The notes beneath the pieces are model-generated. The model was not told the DNA's origin, searched no databases, and saw only the letters and a program-made list of their open reading frames with translations. A stretch of 64,000 nt of DNA. Source: Actinopolymorpha pittospori. GTDB taxonomy: Bacteria > Actinomycetota > Actinomycetes > Propionibacteriales > Actinopolymorphaceae. The DNA is taken from positions 6,014,001-6,078,000 of the forward strand of contig NZ_JADBEM010000001.1 in the NCBI RefSeq assembly GCF_014873875.1, read 5' to 3'. The translations under genes and the position numbers were made by a program. Positions within the stretch are counted from its first letter, which is position 1, and each line of letters opens with the position of its first letter. Of the stretch, positions 40,522 to 50,348 are shown piece after piece.

Positions 40522-42510
40522 ATGGAGCGCCGCGTACGACGGTCTGCGGTGAGCCGGAGGAACCTGCTGCGCACGACCGGGACGGTGTTGCTGGTGACGG
40601 CAACGACCGGATGTGACCTTCTCTCCACCGATCCCGACGCCAGGAAGGGCGGTCAGGGCGCGCAGGGTACGTCGGGCGCGTCGAGTGCGTCCGCGAAGGA
40701 AGCGCCTGCCCTGACCAGGCAGGTCGAGGCGGGGAAGCTTCCGCCACTCGCGAACCGGATACCCAAGGCGCCGCTCGTCGTTTCACCCACCGAGCGCACC
40801 GGTAGCTACGGAGGCATGTGGCGGTCCGCGCTGCTCGGCCCTTCGGACACCTCCTGGCTCAGCCGCACGGTGGGCTATGAAACCCTGCTGCGTTGGGATG
40901 TCGGCTGGACGAAATCGATCCCGAACGTCGCGGAGTCGTTCCAGGCATCGCCGGACGGCCGAGAGTTCACCTTCAAGCTGCGCGCGGGCATGCGGTGGTC
41001 TGACGGCAAACCCTTCACCGCTGCCGACATCGTCTTCGCCTTCGAGAGGCTTGGCGACGCCGACCTCTATCCGGCAGGACTCCCGCTCTACCTGATGACC
41101 AGCAAGGGCGCGCCAACAGTCAGCCAGGACGACGAGCAGACCGTGCGCTTCAGGTTTCCCGAGCCGTCCGGGCTGTTGCTGGACAACCTGTCCTTCCAGG
41201 GCGCGCTCACGGCGATGCCACAGCACTACCTCCAGCAGTTCCACCAGAAGTCCAACCCCGGGGCCGATGCGCTGGCCAAGAAGGAGAAGTTCCAGGACTG
41301 GGTCGCGCTGTTCCTGGCCCGGGCGGATCGCTGGTCCAATCAGGACCTTCCGACGCTGTGCGCGTGGAAGGTCGTGAACCCCTTGGGTAAGGGCAACCAG
41401 GTCATCGTGGAGCGCAATCCCTACTACTGGAAGACCGACCCCGACGGTCGGCAGCTCCCCTATCTGGACAGGGTGGTCTTCGACGTCATCAGCGATTCCT
41501 CGGTCCTCTTGTTGAAGGCGACCAACGGCGAGTTCGACATGCACACGAGGCACATCAACACCTCGCCCAACAAGCCGGTGCTGGCCCGCGGACGTACCAA
41601 AGGCCACTACCACTTCGTCGACATCCAACCCTGCTTCGAGAACCAGATGGTGATCGCGTTGAACCTGACGCATGAGGACCCGGAGCTTCGGAAGGTCTTC
41701 CGGAACAAGGAGTTTCGGATCGGACTGTCCCATGCGATCAACCGGCAGGAGCTCGTCAACGCCGTCTTCCAGCGGCAGGGCAAGGCCTGGCAGGCCGCGC
41801 CGCGCAGGGAGTCGCCGTTCTATGACGAGGGGTTCGCCAACCAGTACACCGACTACGACGAGGCGAAGGCCAACGAGATCCTGGACCAGGCCGGCTACGC
41901 CCGGCGTGACGCGGAGGGCTTCCGGCTTCGCCCGGACGGCACCCGGATCGCGTTCGCGGTCGAGGTTGCCTCGCCAGCCCTGATTCCGTACTGGCCGGAC
42001 GCGATGGAGATGATCCGCCTCTACTGGCAGAAGGTCGGTATCAAGATGTCAGTGAAGTCGGAGGACAGGTCGCTCTTCTACGAACGCAAGGCAGCGAACA
42101 AGCCGGACGCCACGGTGTGGACAGGCTCGGCCGGGCGTGAGTTCGACGTACTCCTCGATCCGAGGTGGTACTTCCCGTTCAACGACGAGTCCAACTTCGC
42201 CATCCCGTGGGCCGCGTGGTTCACCAGCCGTGGCAAGGAGGGTGAGCGTCCACCCGAGCGCACTCAGCAACAGATGGCGCTCTACCGGGAGTTGCAGCAC
42301 ACGCCTGACCAGGCGGGCCGCTATCGGCTGATGAAGGAGATCCTCGGCATCGCCAAGGAGGAGTTCTACGCGATCGGCACGGTCCTGGAAGAGCAAGGCT
42401 ATGGAATCGTGAATGATCGGATGCGAAACGTCGCCAAGTCCATACCGGAGTCGCACATCTACAACACGCCCGCGCCGACGAACCCGGAGCAGTACTTCCT
42501 GACCCCATGA
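40522..42510 (+). CDS. Peptide/oligosaccharide-type ABC substrate-binding lipoprotein (family 5)
   Basis: 662 residues from ATG 40522 (GAGGAGG upstream). Twin-Arg start SRRNLLRTTG with lipobox TTGCD, then a Gly/Ser/Ala linker. The SBP_bac_5 domain is clear: VAESFQASPDGREFTFKLRA, SDGKPFTAADIVFAFERL and FRIGLSHAINRQELVNAVF. No permease or ATPase lies beside it, so it works with a transporter encoded elsewhere, or is an orphan. The preceding M20 peptidase suggests an N-acyl peptide ligand, by context only. Large for the family (usually 500-600). Confidence 0.92.
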   Translation: MERRVRRSAVSRRNLLRTTGTVLLVTATTGCDLLSTDPDARKGGQGAQGTSGASSASAKEAPALTRQVEAGKLPPLANRIPKAPLVVSPTERTGSYGGMWRSALLGPSDTSWLSRTVGYETLLRWDVGWTKSIPNVAESFQASPDGREFTFKLRAGMRWSDGKPFTAADIVFAFERLGDADLYPAGLPLYLMTSKGAPTVSQDDEQTVRFRFPEPSGLLLDNLSFQGALTAMPQHYLQQFHQKSNPGADALAKKEKFQDWVALFLARADRWSNQDLPTLCAWKVVNPLGKGNQVIVERNPYYWKTDPDGRQLPYLDRVVFDVISDSSVLLLKATNGEFDMHTRHINTSPNKPVLARGRTKGHYHFVDIQPCFENQMVIALNLTHEDPELRKVFRNKEFRIGLSHAINRQELVNAVFQRQGKAWQAAPRRESPFYDEGFANQYTDYDEAKANEILDQAGYARRDAEGFRLRPDGTRIAFAVEVASPALIPYWPDAMEMIRLYWQKVGIKMSVKSEDRSLFYERKAANKPDATVWTGSAGREFDVLLDPRWYFPFNDESNFAIPWAAWFTSRGKEGERPPERTQQQMALYRELQHTPDQAGRYRLMKEILGIAKEEFYAIGTVLEEQGYGIVNDRMRNVAKSIPESHIYNTPAPTNPEQYFLTP

Positions 42511-42543
42511 GTGTGGGTCTGACCGGCCCTGAAGGCGGTGCCC

Positions 42544-43323
42544 CTAGACGCGCTGGGCAAGAAGAACGCGCGTCTTGTGGTGAGCGCGGATGGTGCCACC
42601 GAGCTCTTCGATCGTCGTACGGAGCGCCTGCACCAAGGGCGTGAGGCGCTCGGCTCCGAGCCGCTGATGATCGCTGATGGTTGTCACGAGGCCCACCCAG
42701 TCCTCGCCGCGGAAGCTGCGTTCCCACTGGTAGGTCCTCAGCTCGACCGACGAGAACGCGGAGCTTTGTTCGAAGGGGTCGTCGCTGGAAGGGTGGACCC
42801 GCTGGGCGTTCTCCGCGGGTCGCCACACCTGCGTGACTTCGGGCGCGTACCTGCGGTAGATCGGATCGAACGCGGCGCTGACGTCCTCGCTCAGGACCGT
42901 CGCGGTCCAGAACCGTGCGATCGTCCCGCCCACGTTCAGTACCTCGGCCGCCTTGGCCGTCCCGCGGCTGGGGTCGATCCAGTGCCATGCGTCACCGCAG
43001 GTGACGAGGTCGAAGGTGCGTCCCGCCGGGTCCCAGGTCTCGAAGGCGGCGACCTGCACCTCGAGGCCATGAGCACGAGCGACCTGCGCCATCCGCTCGT
43101 CCACCTCGACACCGAGGACGCAGAGGCCACGCTCGGCGAGGGCCGTGGCTGCCTTGCCGGTGCCACATCCGACATCGAGAACCTTCACCGGCCGCGGGCC
43201 AGCCAGATCGTCGATGAGTTCGCGGGGGTACGTCAGCCGGTAGCGGTCGTAGTGCTCAGCCACCGAGCCGAACGACCCGGCCCGCTCGCGATCGAGATGA
43301 AGCTCCTGAGGTGCGTTCGGCAT
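42544..43323 (-). CDS. Class I SAM-dependent methyltransferase
   Basis: 259 residues. Motif I is VLDVGCGTGK (around 47-56), preceded by FGSVAEHYDRYRLTYP typical of the UbiE/Methyltransf_11 group. LGVEVDERMAQVA is the acidic loop binding the ribose; FDLVTCGDAWHWID is motif II/III. Substrate unknown. ATG 43323 or GTG 43329 may start it; neither has a clear RBS. Convergent with the peptide-type SBP gene, 33 bases apart, and divergent from the next gene. Confidence 0.9.
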   Translation of the reverse strand: MPNAPQELHLDRERAGSFGSVAEHYDRYRLTYPRELIDDLAGPRPVKVLDVGCGTGKAATALAERGLCVLGVEVDERMAQVARAHGLEVQVAAFETWDPAGRTFDLVTCGDAWHWIDPSRGTAKAAEVLNVGGTIARFWTATVLSEDVSAAFDPIYRRYAPEVTQVWRPAENAQRVHPSSDDPFEQSSAFSSVELRTYQWERSFRGEDWVGLVTTISDHQRLGAERLTPLVQALRTTIEELGGTIRAHHKTRVLLAQRV

Positions 43324-43398
43324 GGGCACACGCTACTGGTGAGTCACCCCCTCTGGTCTGCGCAGGCGACCGGCCACTGCTCGTCCAACTTGTACCGT

Positions 43399-44352
43399 GT
43401 GGCGGTGGACGTGTTGGGAATCGATGTCGAGAACTCCTTGGTTCGTCGCTGGACGGGGTGGCTGGCGCCGGCGTGTCAACCGTTCTTCCTGACCGCGGCC
43501 GAGGTTGTGGACCTCGGTCTCACGCCTGACCGCCCTGGACGCGACGAGGACCAGAACGGCGACCGGCCGCTCGGGCCGCGGTACGGCGACCTGACCGCCG
43601 AGCAGCGCGACACCTACGAGGTCTGGAACCTTCCCGATGACCTGGAGGTCGTGTGGCTGGACGAGCAGGGGTTTCATGCCCAGCGGCCCGCCGTGCGTGC
43701 CGAACTCGTCCGGGCGCAGGTCGGACACGGGCGAGGAGCCGCGCCCACCATCAGCGGCTGGGCGGACCTTCTTGATGCACGGGTGCTGCGCGAGCAGGCA
43801 GACGGGCAGCACTTCGTCTGGTGGCCGACCCTTGTCGCGCCTCGTGCCGATGCCGTCCTCAAGCGGGTTGTCAGCGACGGTCACCTGCCCTGCCGGCGGA
43901 TGTCGGTGCCGGATGACGTCTGGCACGCGGCCTCATCCATACTTCCCCGGGCCCGAGCACTCAGCGGAACCTTCGCCGGAGGGAGCAGAGGAGGCTCCTT
44001 CACCGAAGGAGGCGCGACCTTCTGCTTCGCGACCGTGATGGCGGCAGCAGGTGTTGAGGGGTCCGACGAGGAGCCCTTCGAAGCATGGCTGGCCGCCAAC
44101 TGCGCCGAGGGAGGCATCGACGACCTGCCGGGAACCGTACTGGTGTGGCGCGACGCGGACCATCAAGACACGCATGCGGCGGTCACTCTCGGGGGCGGTT
44201 GGGTCCTACACAAACCAGGCCAGCAGTGGGTCAGCCCTCGCCAGGTGCTCACGGTGTGCGACCTCATCCGTACCGCCCCACCGGGAGTCACCCTTCACCG
44301 GTACTCCCTGCGGGATGCCGGCACCCGCACCGCACTGGACGAGCCAGCCTGA
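43399..44352 (+). CDS. Unknown protein, possible NlpC/P60-like C-terminal domain
   Basis: About 317 residues from GTG 43399 (or GTG 43405); the frame is open far upstream, which is a shadow of the methyltransferase. No family known to me. The C-terminal third has GGSFTEGGATFCFATVMAAA with a single Cys near the start of a helix, and later THAAVTLGGGWVLHKPGQQW, which recalls the Cys and His-containing strands of NlpC/P60 enzymes (HVGIYLGDGxxIHA). If real, Cys and His would be the catalytic pair. The N-terminal part is rich in Trp, Asp and Arg. No signal peptide, so it would act inside the cell. Confidence 0.6.
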   Translation: MAVDVLGIDVENSLVRRWTGWLAPACQPFFLTAAEVVDLGLTPDRPGRDEDQNGDRPLGPRYGDLTAEQRDTYEVWNLPDDLEVVWLDEQGFHAQRPAVRAELVRAQVGHGRGAAPTISGWADLLDARVLREQADGQHFVWWPTLVAPRADAVLKRVVSDGHLPCRRMSVPDDVWHAASSILPRARALSGTFAGGSRGGSFTEGGATFCFATVMAAAGVEGSDEEPFEAWLAANCAEGGIDDLPGTVLVWRDADHQDTHAAVTLGGGWVLHKPGQQWVSPRQVLTVCDLIRTAPPGVTLHRYSLRDAGTRTALDEPA

Positions 44353-44461
44353 GACGCGAGGCGTCCCGTCAGCAAGCTGATGTTGACAACGAGTCATCCT
44401 TCGGTGACATCGGCTGCTGAACGTCTCGGCCGGCGAGGGTGATGACGAGCTGACCGGGCCG

Positions 44462-44507
44462 CCCAGCCATCTACCTGGCCGTCGGCCAGCCGTCTACCTG
44501 GCCATAG
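44462..44507. repeat. Two-copy 23-base imperfect tandem repeat in the 44353-44703 gap
   Basis: CAGCCATCTACCTGGCC (44464-44480) is followed with a period of 23 bases by CAGCCGTCTACCTGGCC (44487-44503), one mismatch. The remaining 350 bases before the carboxylase gene contain no gene I can support and no clear hairpin. Confidence 0.6.
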
Positions 44508-44703
44508 GCGAGCGGTGGGCAGGCTCTCGTCCGGCCCACGGCGAGGCGTTCGAGACCGAGTGGTCGAGCCGCGGGCGTCGATGAGCCGAAGCTCGCAGCA
44601 CTCGGGTTAACGCGTCGGTAACTCCTCGGGTCTGGAAAGGTGTGCGGTGGTGGCGGCGGCACAGCGCCACGAAGTTCACGCGGAGTCATGGGAGGGCCGG
44701 TCG

Positions 44704-47700
44704 GTGTTCAGGCGGATCGCAGTGGTGAATCGTGGCGAGGCCGCGATGCGGCTGATCAACGCTGTCCGCGAGCTCAACGCCGAGGGCGGGGAGCCGATCG
44801 AGACGGTGGCCTTCTACACCGACGTCGAGCGGACGGCGACGTTCGTACGAGAGGCCGACCTCGCCTACTCGCTGGGCCCGGCATGGACGCGGCCGTACGT
44901 CGACCTCACGGTCCTTGAGCGCGCCCTCCGCGAGACGGAGGCGGACGCCGCGTGGGTCGGCTGGGGCTTCGTCGCCGAGGATCCCGCGTTCGCCGAACTG
45001 TGCGAGCGGCTCGGCGTGACGTTCATCGGGCCGACGCCGGAGGCGATGCGGAGGCTCGGCGACAAGATCGCCTCCAAGCTCATGGCCGAGGAGGTCGGCG
45101 TACCGGTCGCGGGGTGGAGCGGCGGCCCGGTCGAGTCGCTGGAGTCCGCGCTCGCCGCGGCCGAGAAGATCGGCTATCCGCTGATGCTCAAGGCGGCGGC
45201 TGGGGGCGGCGGCCGGGGGATCCGCGTGCTCATGTCGGCTGAGGACCTCAAGCAGGCGTACGACCGAACCCGCGACGAGGCGGAGCGTGCGTTCGGCAGC
45301 GGCGTCGTGTACCTCGAGCAGCTGGTGGTGGGCGCCCGCCACGTGGAGGTGCAGGTGATCGCCGACGGTCAGGGCAGCGCCTGGGCCCTCGGCGTGCGGG
45401 ACTGCTCGTTGCAGCGCAGAAACCAGAAGGTGATCGAGGAGTCCGCCTCGATCGTGCTCTCCGCCGCGCAGGTCGATCAGCTCAAGGACTCGGCCGAGCG
45501 GCTGGCGCTCGCCGTCGGCTACCGCGGCGCCGGGACGGTGGAGTTCCTGTACCGGCCCGACGATTCGTTCTTCGCCTTTCTCGAGGTCAACACCCGGCTG
45601 CAGGTAGAACACCCGATCACCGAGGTGACCACCGACGTCGACCTGGTCAAGGCCCAGCTACGCGTCGCCGCCGGTGCCCGGCTGGAAGGTACGCGGCCGA
45701 CCGAGAGCGGGCATGCGGTCGAGGCGCGGCTGAACGCCGAGGACCCGGACCGCGACTTCGCTCCGTCGCCGGGCCGGATCGCCCTGCTCGACCTCCCGGC
45801 GGGACCCGGTGTGCGGGTCGACACCGGGGTCAGTGCGGGCGACACCATCCCGTCGGAGTTCGACTCCATGATCGCCAAGATCATCGCCTACGGCCGGACA
45901 CGAGAAGAGGCCCTCGCCCGGTTGCGACGGGCGGTTGCCGCCACCACGGTGATCATCGAGGGCGGCGTCACCAACAAGAGCTTCCTCCTCGAACTGCTCG
46001 ACCAGCCCGAGGTGATCGACGGCAGCGCCGACACCGGCTGGATCGACCGGGTACGCGGTGAGGGTCGACTGGTCTCGCACCGGCACTCCGGCATCGGGCT
46101 GGTCGCGGCGGCGATCGAGGGGTACGAGGAGGCCGAGCAGGTCGAGCGCCTTCGGCTGCTGGAGACCGCGCACGGCGGCCGGCCGCAGGTGCAGCACGAG
46201 GTGGGTCGGGCGATCGACCTCAAGCTGCGCGGGGTCGCCTACCGCGTGACCGTGGCACGGGTCGGTCCGAACCGGTTCCGGGTCGGGGTCGGCCACGGCG
46301 ACGACCTGCGCGTGGTCTACGGGGAGCGGGAGCGGTTGGGCCCGTACTCCGGCCGGCTGGTCGTCGGCGGCCGGAGCTTCCGGCTGGTGACCGCCACCCA
46401 CGGTCCGGTGCACCTGGTCGAGGTCAACGGCGTCACCCATCGGGTCAGCCGGGACGAGGGCGGGGTGATGCGTTCGCCGGCCCCGGCCCTGGTCGTCGCG
46501 ACGCCGGTGGCGCAGGGAGCAGAGGTCGAGGCCGGCGCACCGGTGTTGGTGCTGGAGAGCATGAAGATGGAGACGGTGCTGTACGCGCCGTTCCGGGCCA
46601 CCGTGCGTGAGCTCCTGGTCTCCGCCGGGAGTCAGGTGGAGACCAGCGCGCCCCTGGTCCGACTGGAGCCGGTCGCCGACGGGAGTGCCGCGCCCCAGGC
46701 CACGGCCGACCAGGGAGTCGACCTGGACCTGCCGAGCGAGACCGTGGAGAGGTCCGCTTCGGAGCGGGCCGAGCGAGGCCTGGACGACCTGCGCAGCATG
46801 CTGCTCGGCTTCGACATCGACCCGCGGGGCGAGGGCGAGATACTCGCCGGCTACCTGGCCGCCCGGGCCGAGCTGGCGGCTGCCGGACAGGCGCCGGTGA
46901 CGGCGGAGATCGAGCTGTTGCAGGTGTTCGCCGACTTCGCCGAGCTGAGCCGCAACCGTCCGGCCGGTGAGGAGGTCAGCACCGAGAACCGGGTCCACAG
47001 TCCGCGCGAGCACTTCCACACGTACCTGCAGAGTCTCGACCCGGACCGCGGCGGCCTGCCGGAGGCGTTCCGCGTCCGGCTCGCCCGCGCCCTCGGCCAC
47101 TACGGCGTGACCGACCTGGAGCGCAGCGCCGAGTTGGAGGAGGCGCTGTTCCGTATCTTCCTCGCGCAGCAGCGGTCGACGCCGGAGGTGCTGCTGGTCA
47201 CCGCGGTGCTGCGGTCCTGGATCGCCGAGCCGAGGCCGGCCCCGCCACTGGACGGTCGGGTTCGCGACGTGTTGGAGCGGCTGGTGCTCGCCACCCAGCT
47301 GCGCTTCCCGATCGTCGGCGACCTGGCCCGCAGCGTACGTTTCCGCTGGTTCGACCAGCCGCTGGTGGACGAGGCGCGGGCTGAGGTGGTGGCGGGCATC
47401 GGCAACGAGATCGCGTCGCTCGCGGGGAACCAGGACACGCCGGACCGCCGGCAGCGGATCGAGGCGCTCGCGGCCATCCCCGAACAGATCGCCCGGTTCC
47501 TGGCCCGGCGGCTGGAGGGCGGCTGGGGCGAGTGGGAGCCGATGCTGGAGGTGCTGATCCGCCGGCACTACCGCGAGTACGAGCTGCACGACCTGGGGGA
47601 GTCCACCGTCGACGGGAGACCGTTCGCGACGGCCGACTACTCACTGGACGACAGGCCGACCCACCTGGTCAGTACGGTCGGCACGGTCGCCGAACTCGCC

Positions 47701-50232
47701 GACCCCGACAGCGGTCTGGTCCGCGCGCTGACCGCGCAGATCGCCCTCAGGCCCGCCGGGCACGAGGCCGTGGTCGACCTGTACCTGTTCGGGCCGGACA
47801 CGCCGCAGGAGCAGGAGGCGTCGGACGTGTTCCGTGGGCTGGTCGCGGCCCTGCCCCTGGCCCAGCGCGTACGCCGGATCTCCCTGGCCATCGCACGGGG
47901 CGGCGACCAGGCGGTGGAGTACTTCACCTACCGGCCGGTCGGCGGTTCGGTCGCCGAGGACGACAACATCCGTGGTGTCCACCCCATGGTGGCGCGGCGG
48001 CTGAACCTGTGGCGGCTTCGCGACTTTCGGATCACCCGACTCGACGCGCCCGAGGACGTGCTTCTCTACCACTGCGTGGCGCGGGAGAACGACGCCGACC
48101 AGCGGCTGGTCGCGCTCGCCCAGGTCCGCCAGTTCGCCGTGGTCCGCGACGACGACGGGCAGGTGACATCGCTGCCGCACGTGGAGCGGGCGATCGCGAA
48201 CTGCCTGGAGGCGATCCGCCGGGCTCGTAGTGCGCGCGGTACGGCCGGCGCACGCCTGGACATGAACCACGTCTGGGTGCACATCTGGCCCGTCGTCGAT
48301 GCCCAGGTCGACGAGCTGACCGCCATGCAGCGCACCATCACTCCGCTCACCGTGGGTGCGGGCATCGAGGAGGTGCTGACACAGGGCCGGGTCCGGACGC
48401 CCGACGGCGCGGTGGCGTCGGTGGTCGCGCGCTTCTCCTACCAGCCGGGAGCCGGTGTCGTCACCTCGGTCGAGGCGCCGACGACCGAGCGGCTCAAACC
48501 GCTCGACGACTACGCCCAGAAGATCCTGCGCTCGCGTCGCCGCAACATGGTCTACCCGTACGAGCTGACCGACATGATCGCCGGTCCGGGCGGCTCCGTC
48601 GTCGAGTACGACCTGGACACCACCGGAACGCTGGTGCCGGTCGACCGGCCGCGTGGCCTCAACAAGGCGGGGCTGATCGCCGGGGTGGTCAGTACGCCGA
48701 CGCTGCGCTGTCCCGAGGGCGTCACCCGCGTCGTGCTCAGCGGCGACCCGACGAAGTCGCTCGGTGCGCTGGCAGAGGCCGAATGCTCGCGGGTGATCGC
48801 GGCACTCGACCTGGCCGAGCGGATGCGGGTACCCGTCGAGTGGTACGCGCTGTCGGCCGGTGCCCGGATCTCGATGGACTCCGGGACCGAGAACATGGAC
48901 TGGGTCGCGGGGGCGCTGAAGCGGATCGTGGAGTTCACCCAGAACGGTGGCGAGATCAACGTCGTCGTCGCGGGTATCAACGTCGGGGCGCAGCCGTACT
49001 GGAACGCCGAGGCGACGATGCTGATGCACACCAAGGGCATCCTGGTGATGACGCCGGACAGCGCGATGGTGCTGACCGGAAAGCAGACGCTGGACTTCGC
49101 CGGCGGCGTCTCCGCCGAGGACAACTTCGGCATCGGTGGCTACGACCGCGTGATGGGCCCGAACGGCCAGGCGCAGTACTGGGCGCCGGACCTGAAGGGT
49201 GCCCGGGATGTTCTGATGGCGCACTACGACTACACCTACGTCGCGCCGGGGGAGTCACGGCCGCGGCGGGCCGAGACGGTCGATCCGGTGGACCGCGACG
49301 TCTCGACGTACCCGCACAACGCACCGGACAGCGACTTCCGCACGGTCGGCGACATCTTCTCCGCGGCGACGAACCCGGACCGCAAGAAGCCCTTCGACAT
49401 CCGCACGGTGATGCGGGCGGTCACCGACCAGGACCACCCGGTACTGGAACGCTGGGCCGGGATGGCCGACGCGGACACCGCCGTGGTCCAGGACGCGCGG
49501 CTGGGTGGGTTCCCGGTCTGCCTGCTCGGAATCGAGTCCAGGTCCGTACCCCGCCGAGGCTTCCCACCCGCCGACGGTCCCGACGTCTACACCTCCGGAA
49601 CGCTGTTCCCGCGCTCGTCGAAGAAGGCGGCGCGAGCGATCAACGCGGCCAGCGGCAACCGGCCACTGGTGGTGTTGGCGAACCTGTCCGGCTTCGACGG
49701 GTCACCCGACTCGATGCGGAACCTGCAGCTGGAGTACGGCGCGGAGATCGGCCGGGCGATCGTCAACTTCGTCGGACCGATCGTGTTCTGCGTGGTGTCG
49801 CGCTACCACGGTGGAGCGTTCGTGGTCTTCTCCAAGAAGCTGAATCCGAACCTGACCGTCCTGGCGGTGGAGGGCTCGTTCGCATCCGTGCTCGGTGGCG
49901 CGCCCGCGGCCGCGGTGGTGTTCGCCGCCGAGGTCGACGCCCGTACGTCGGCCGACCCCCGGGTGTCGAGCCTGGCCGCACGGGTCGCCGCGGCAACCGG
50001 GGCGGAGCGGGCGGCGATGGCGACCGAACTGGCGGAGCTGCGGGTCGCCGTCCGGGCCGAGAAGCTCGGCGAGGTGGCGGTTGGCTTCGACCGGGTGCAC
50101 AGCATCCAGCGGGCTGTCGAGGTCGGCTCGGTCGACGCGGTGATCCACGCCGGCGAGCTGCGACCCCGGCTGATCGACGCGATCGAACGGGGCCTCAACG
50201 GGTCGAGCGACCCCACCGCCGAGAAGGAGTAG
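44704..50232 (+). CDS. Single-chain biotin-dependent acyl-CoA carboxylase (fused BC-BCCP-CT)
   Basis: About 1,842 residues, all three enzyme functions of an acyl-CoA carboxylase in one chain. Biotin carboxylase occupies 1-450 (ATP-grasp with LKAAAGGGGRGI near 163-174; EVNTRLQVEHPITE). The biotin site is VLESMKMET with Lys621. A long central region (about 690-1200) has helical sequence. The carboxyltransferase lies at about 1250-1800, with INVVVAGINVGAQPYWNAEA, GGVSAEDNFGIGGYD and the alpha half LSGFDGSPDSMRNLQLEYG and CVVSRYHGGAFVVFSKK. The order BC-BCCP-central-CT is that of eukaryotic acetyl-CoA carboxylase. GTG 44704 has GGAGGG at 7 bases; an open frame to 44647 exists. Acyl specificity cannot be told. 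Confidence 0.93.
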   Translation: MFRRIAVVNRGEAAMRLINAVRELNAEGGEPIETVAFYTDVERTATFVREADLAYSLGPAWTRPYVDLTVLERALRETEADAAWVGWGFVAEDPAFAELCERLGVTFIGPTPEAMRRLGDKIASKLMAEEVGVPVAGWSGGPVESLESALAAAEKIGYPLMLKAAAGGGGRGIRVLMSAEDLKQAYDRTRDEAERAFGSGVVYLEQLVVGARHVEVQVIADGQGSAWALGVRDCSLQRRNQKVIEESASIVLSAAQVDQLKDSAERLALAVGYRGAGTVEFLYRPDDSFFAFLEVNTRLQVEHPITEVTTDVDLVKAQLRVAAGARLEGTRPTESGHAVEARLNAEDPDRDFAPSPGRIALLDLPAGPGVRVDTGVSAGDTIPSEFDSMIAKIIAYGRTREEALARLRRAVAATTVIIEGGVTNKSFLLELLDQPEVIDGSADTGWIDRVRGEGRLVSHRHSGIGLVAAAIEGYEEAEQVERLRLLETAHGGRPQVQHEVGRAIDLKLRGVAYRVTVARVGPNRFRVGVGHGDDLRVVYGERERLGPYSGRLVVGGRSFRLVTATHGPVHLVEVNGVTHRVSRDEGGVMRSPAPALVVATPVAQGAEVEAGAPVLVLESMKMETVLYAPFRATVRELLVSAGSQVETSAPLVRLEPVADGSAAPQATADQGVDLDLPSETVERSASERAERGLDDLRSMLLGFDIDPRGEGEILAGYLAARAELAAAGQAPVTAEIELLQVFADFAELSRNRPAGEEVSTENRVHSPREHFHTYLQSLDPDRGGLPEAFRVRLARALGHYGVTDLERSAELEEALFRIFLAQQRSTPEVLLVTAVLRSWIAEPRPAPPLDGRVRDVLERLVLATQLRFPIVGDLARSVRFRWFDQPLVDEARAEVVAGIGNEIASLAGNQDTPDRRQRIEALAAIPEQIARFLARRLEGGWGEWEPMLEVLIRRHYREYELHDLGESTVDGRPFATADYSLDDRPTHLVSTVGTVAELADPDSGLVRALTAQIALRPAGHEAVVDLYLFGPDTPQEQEASDVFRGLVAALPLAQRVRRISLAIARGGDQAVEYFTYRPVGGSVAEDDNIRGVHPMVARRLNLWRLRDFRITRLDAPEDVLLYHCVARENDADQRLVALAQVRQFAVVRDDDGQVTSLPHVERAIANCLEAIRRARSARGTAGARLDMNHVWVHIWPVVDAQVDELTAMQRTITPLTVGAGIEEVLTQGRVRTPDGAVASVVARFSYQPGAGVVTSVEAPTTERLKPLDDYAQKILRSRRRNMVYPYELTDMIAGPGGSVVEYDLDTTGTLVPVDRPRGLNKAGLIAGVVSTPTLRCPEGVTRVVLSGDPTKSLGALAEAECSRVIAALDLAERMRVPVEWYALSAGARISMDSGTENMDWVAGALKRIVEFTQNGGEINVVVAGINVGAQPYWNAEATMLMHTKGILVMTPDSAMVLTGKQTLDFAGGVSAEDNFGIGGYDRVMGPNGQAQYWAPDLKGARDVLMAHYDYTYVAPGESRPRRAETVDPVDRDVSTYPHNAPDSDFRTVGDIFSAATNPDRKKPFDIRTVMRAVTDQDHPVLERWAGMADADTAVVQDARLGGFPVCLLGIESRSVPRRGFPPADGPDVYTSGTLFPRSSKKAARAINAASGNRPLVVLANLSGFDGSPDSMRNLQLEYGAEIGRAIVNFVGPIVFCVVSRYHGGAFVVFSKKLNPNLTVLAVEGSFASVLGGAPAAAVVFAAEVDARTSADPRVSSLAARVAAATGAERAAMATELAELRVAVRAEKLGEVAVGFDRVHSIQRAVEVGSVDAVIHAGELRPRLIDAIERGLNGSSDPTAEKE

Positions 50233-50348
50233 CTCCCATCGGCGCCCACTGAGCTTCGCTGTGGTCGGGGTGCCCGCGCGGACCGGGGCGTCGTGTGGTT
50301 CGCTGGACGGCCTGTCGTGCACCCCGGGGTCGGGGGTCTGGAGGACGA

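Noticed and set aside
42538..43398. Upstream extension of the 43399 gene to give 604 codons
   Set aside because: The extension is antisense to a typical methyltransferase with motif I VLDVGCGTGK and has no motifs of its own.
45658..47589. Antisense frame of 643 codons opposite the biotin carboxylase and central region
   Set aside because: Same reason: shadow of a strong coding strand with third-position GC bias.
47641..49224. Long antisense frame of 527 codons inside the carboxylase gene
   Set aside because: It is a GC-skew shadow: no recognisable domain, strongly biased Arg/His/Asp content, and it lies wholly within well-conserved carboxyltransferase sequence on the other strand.
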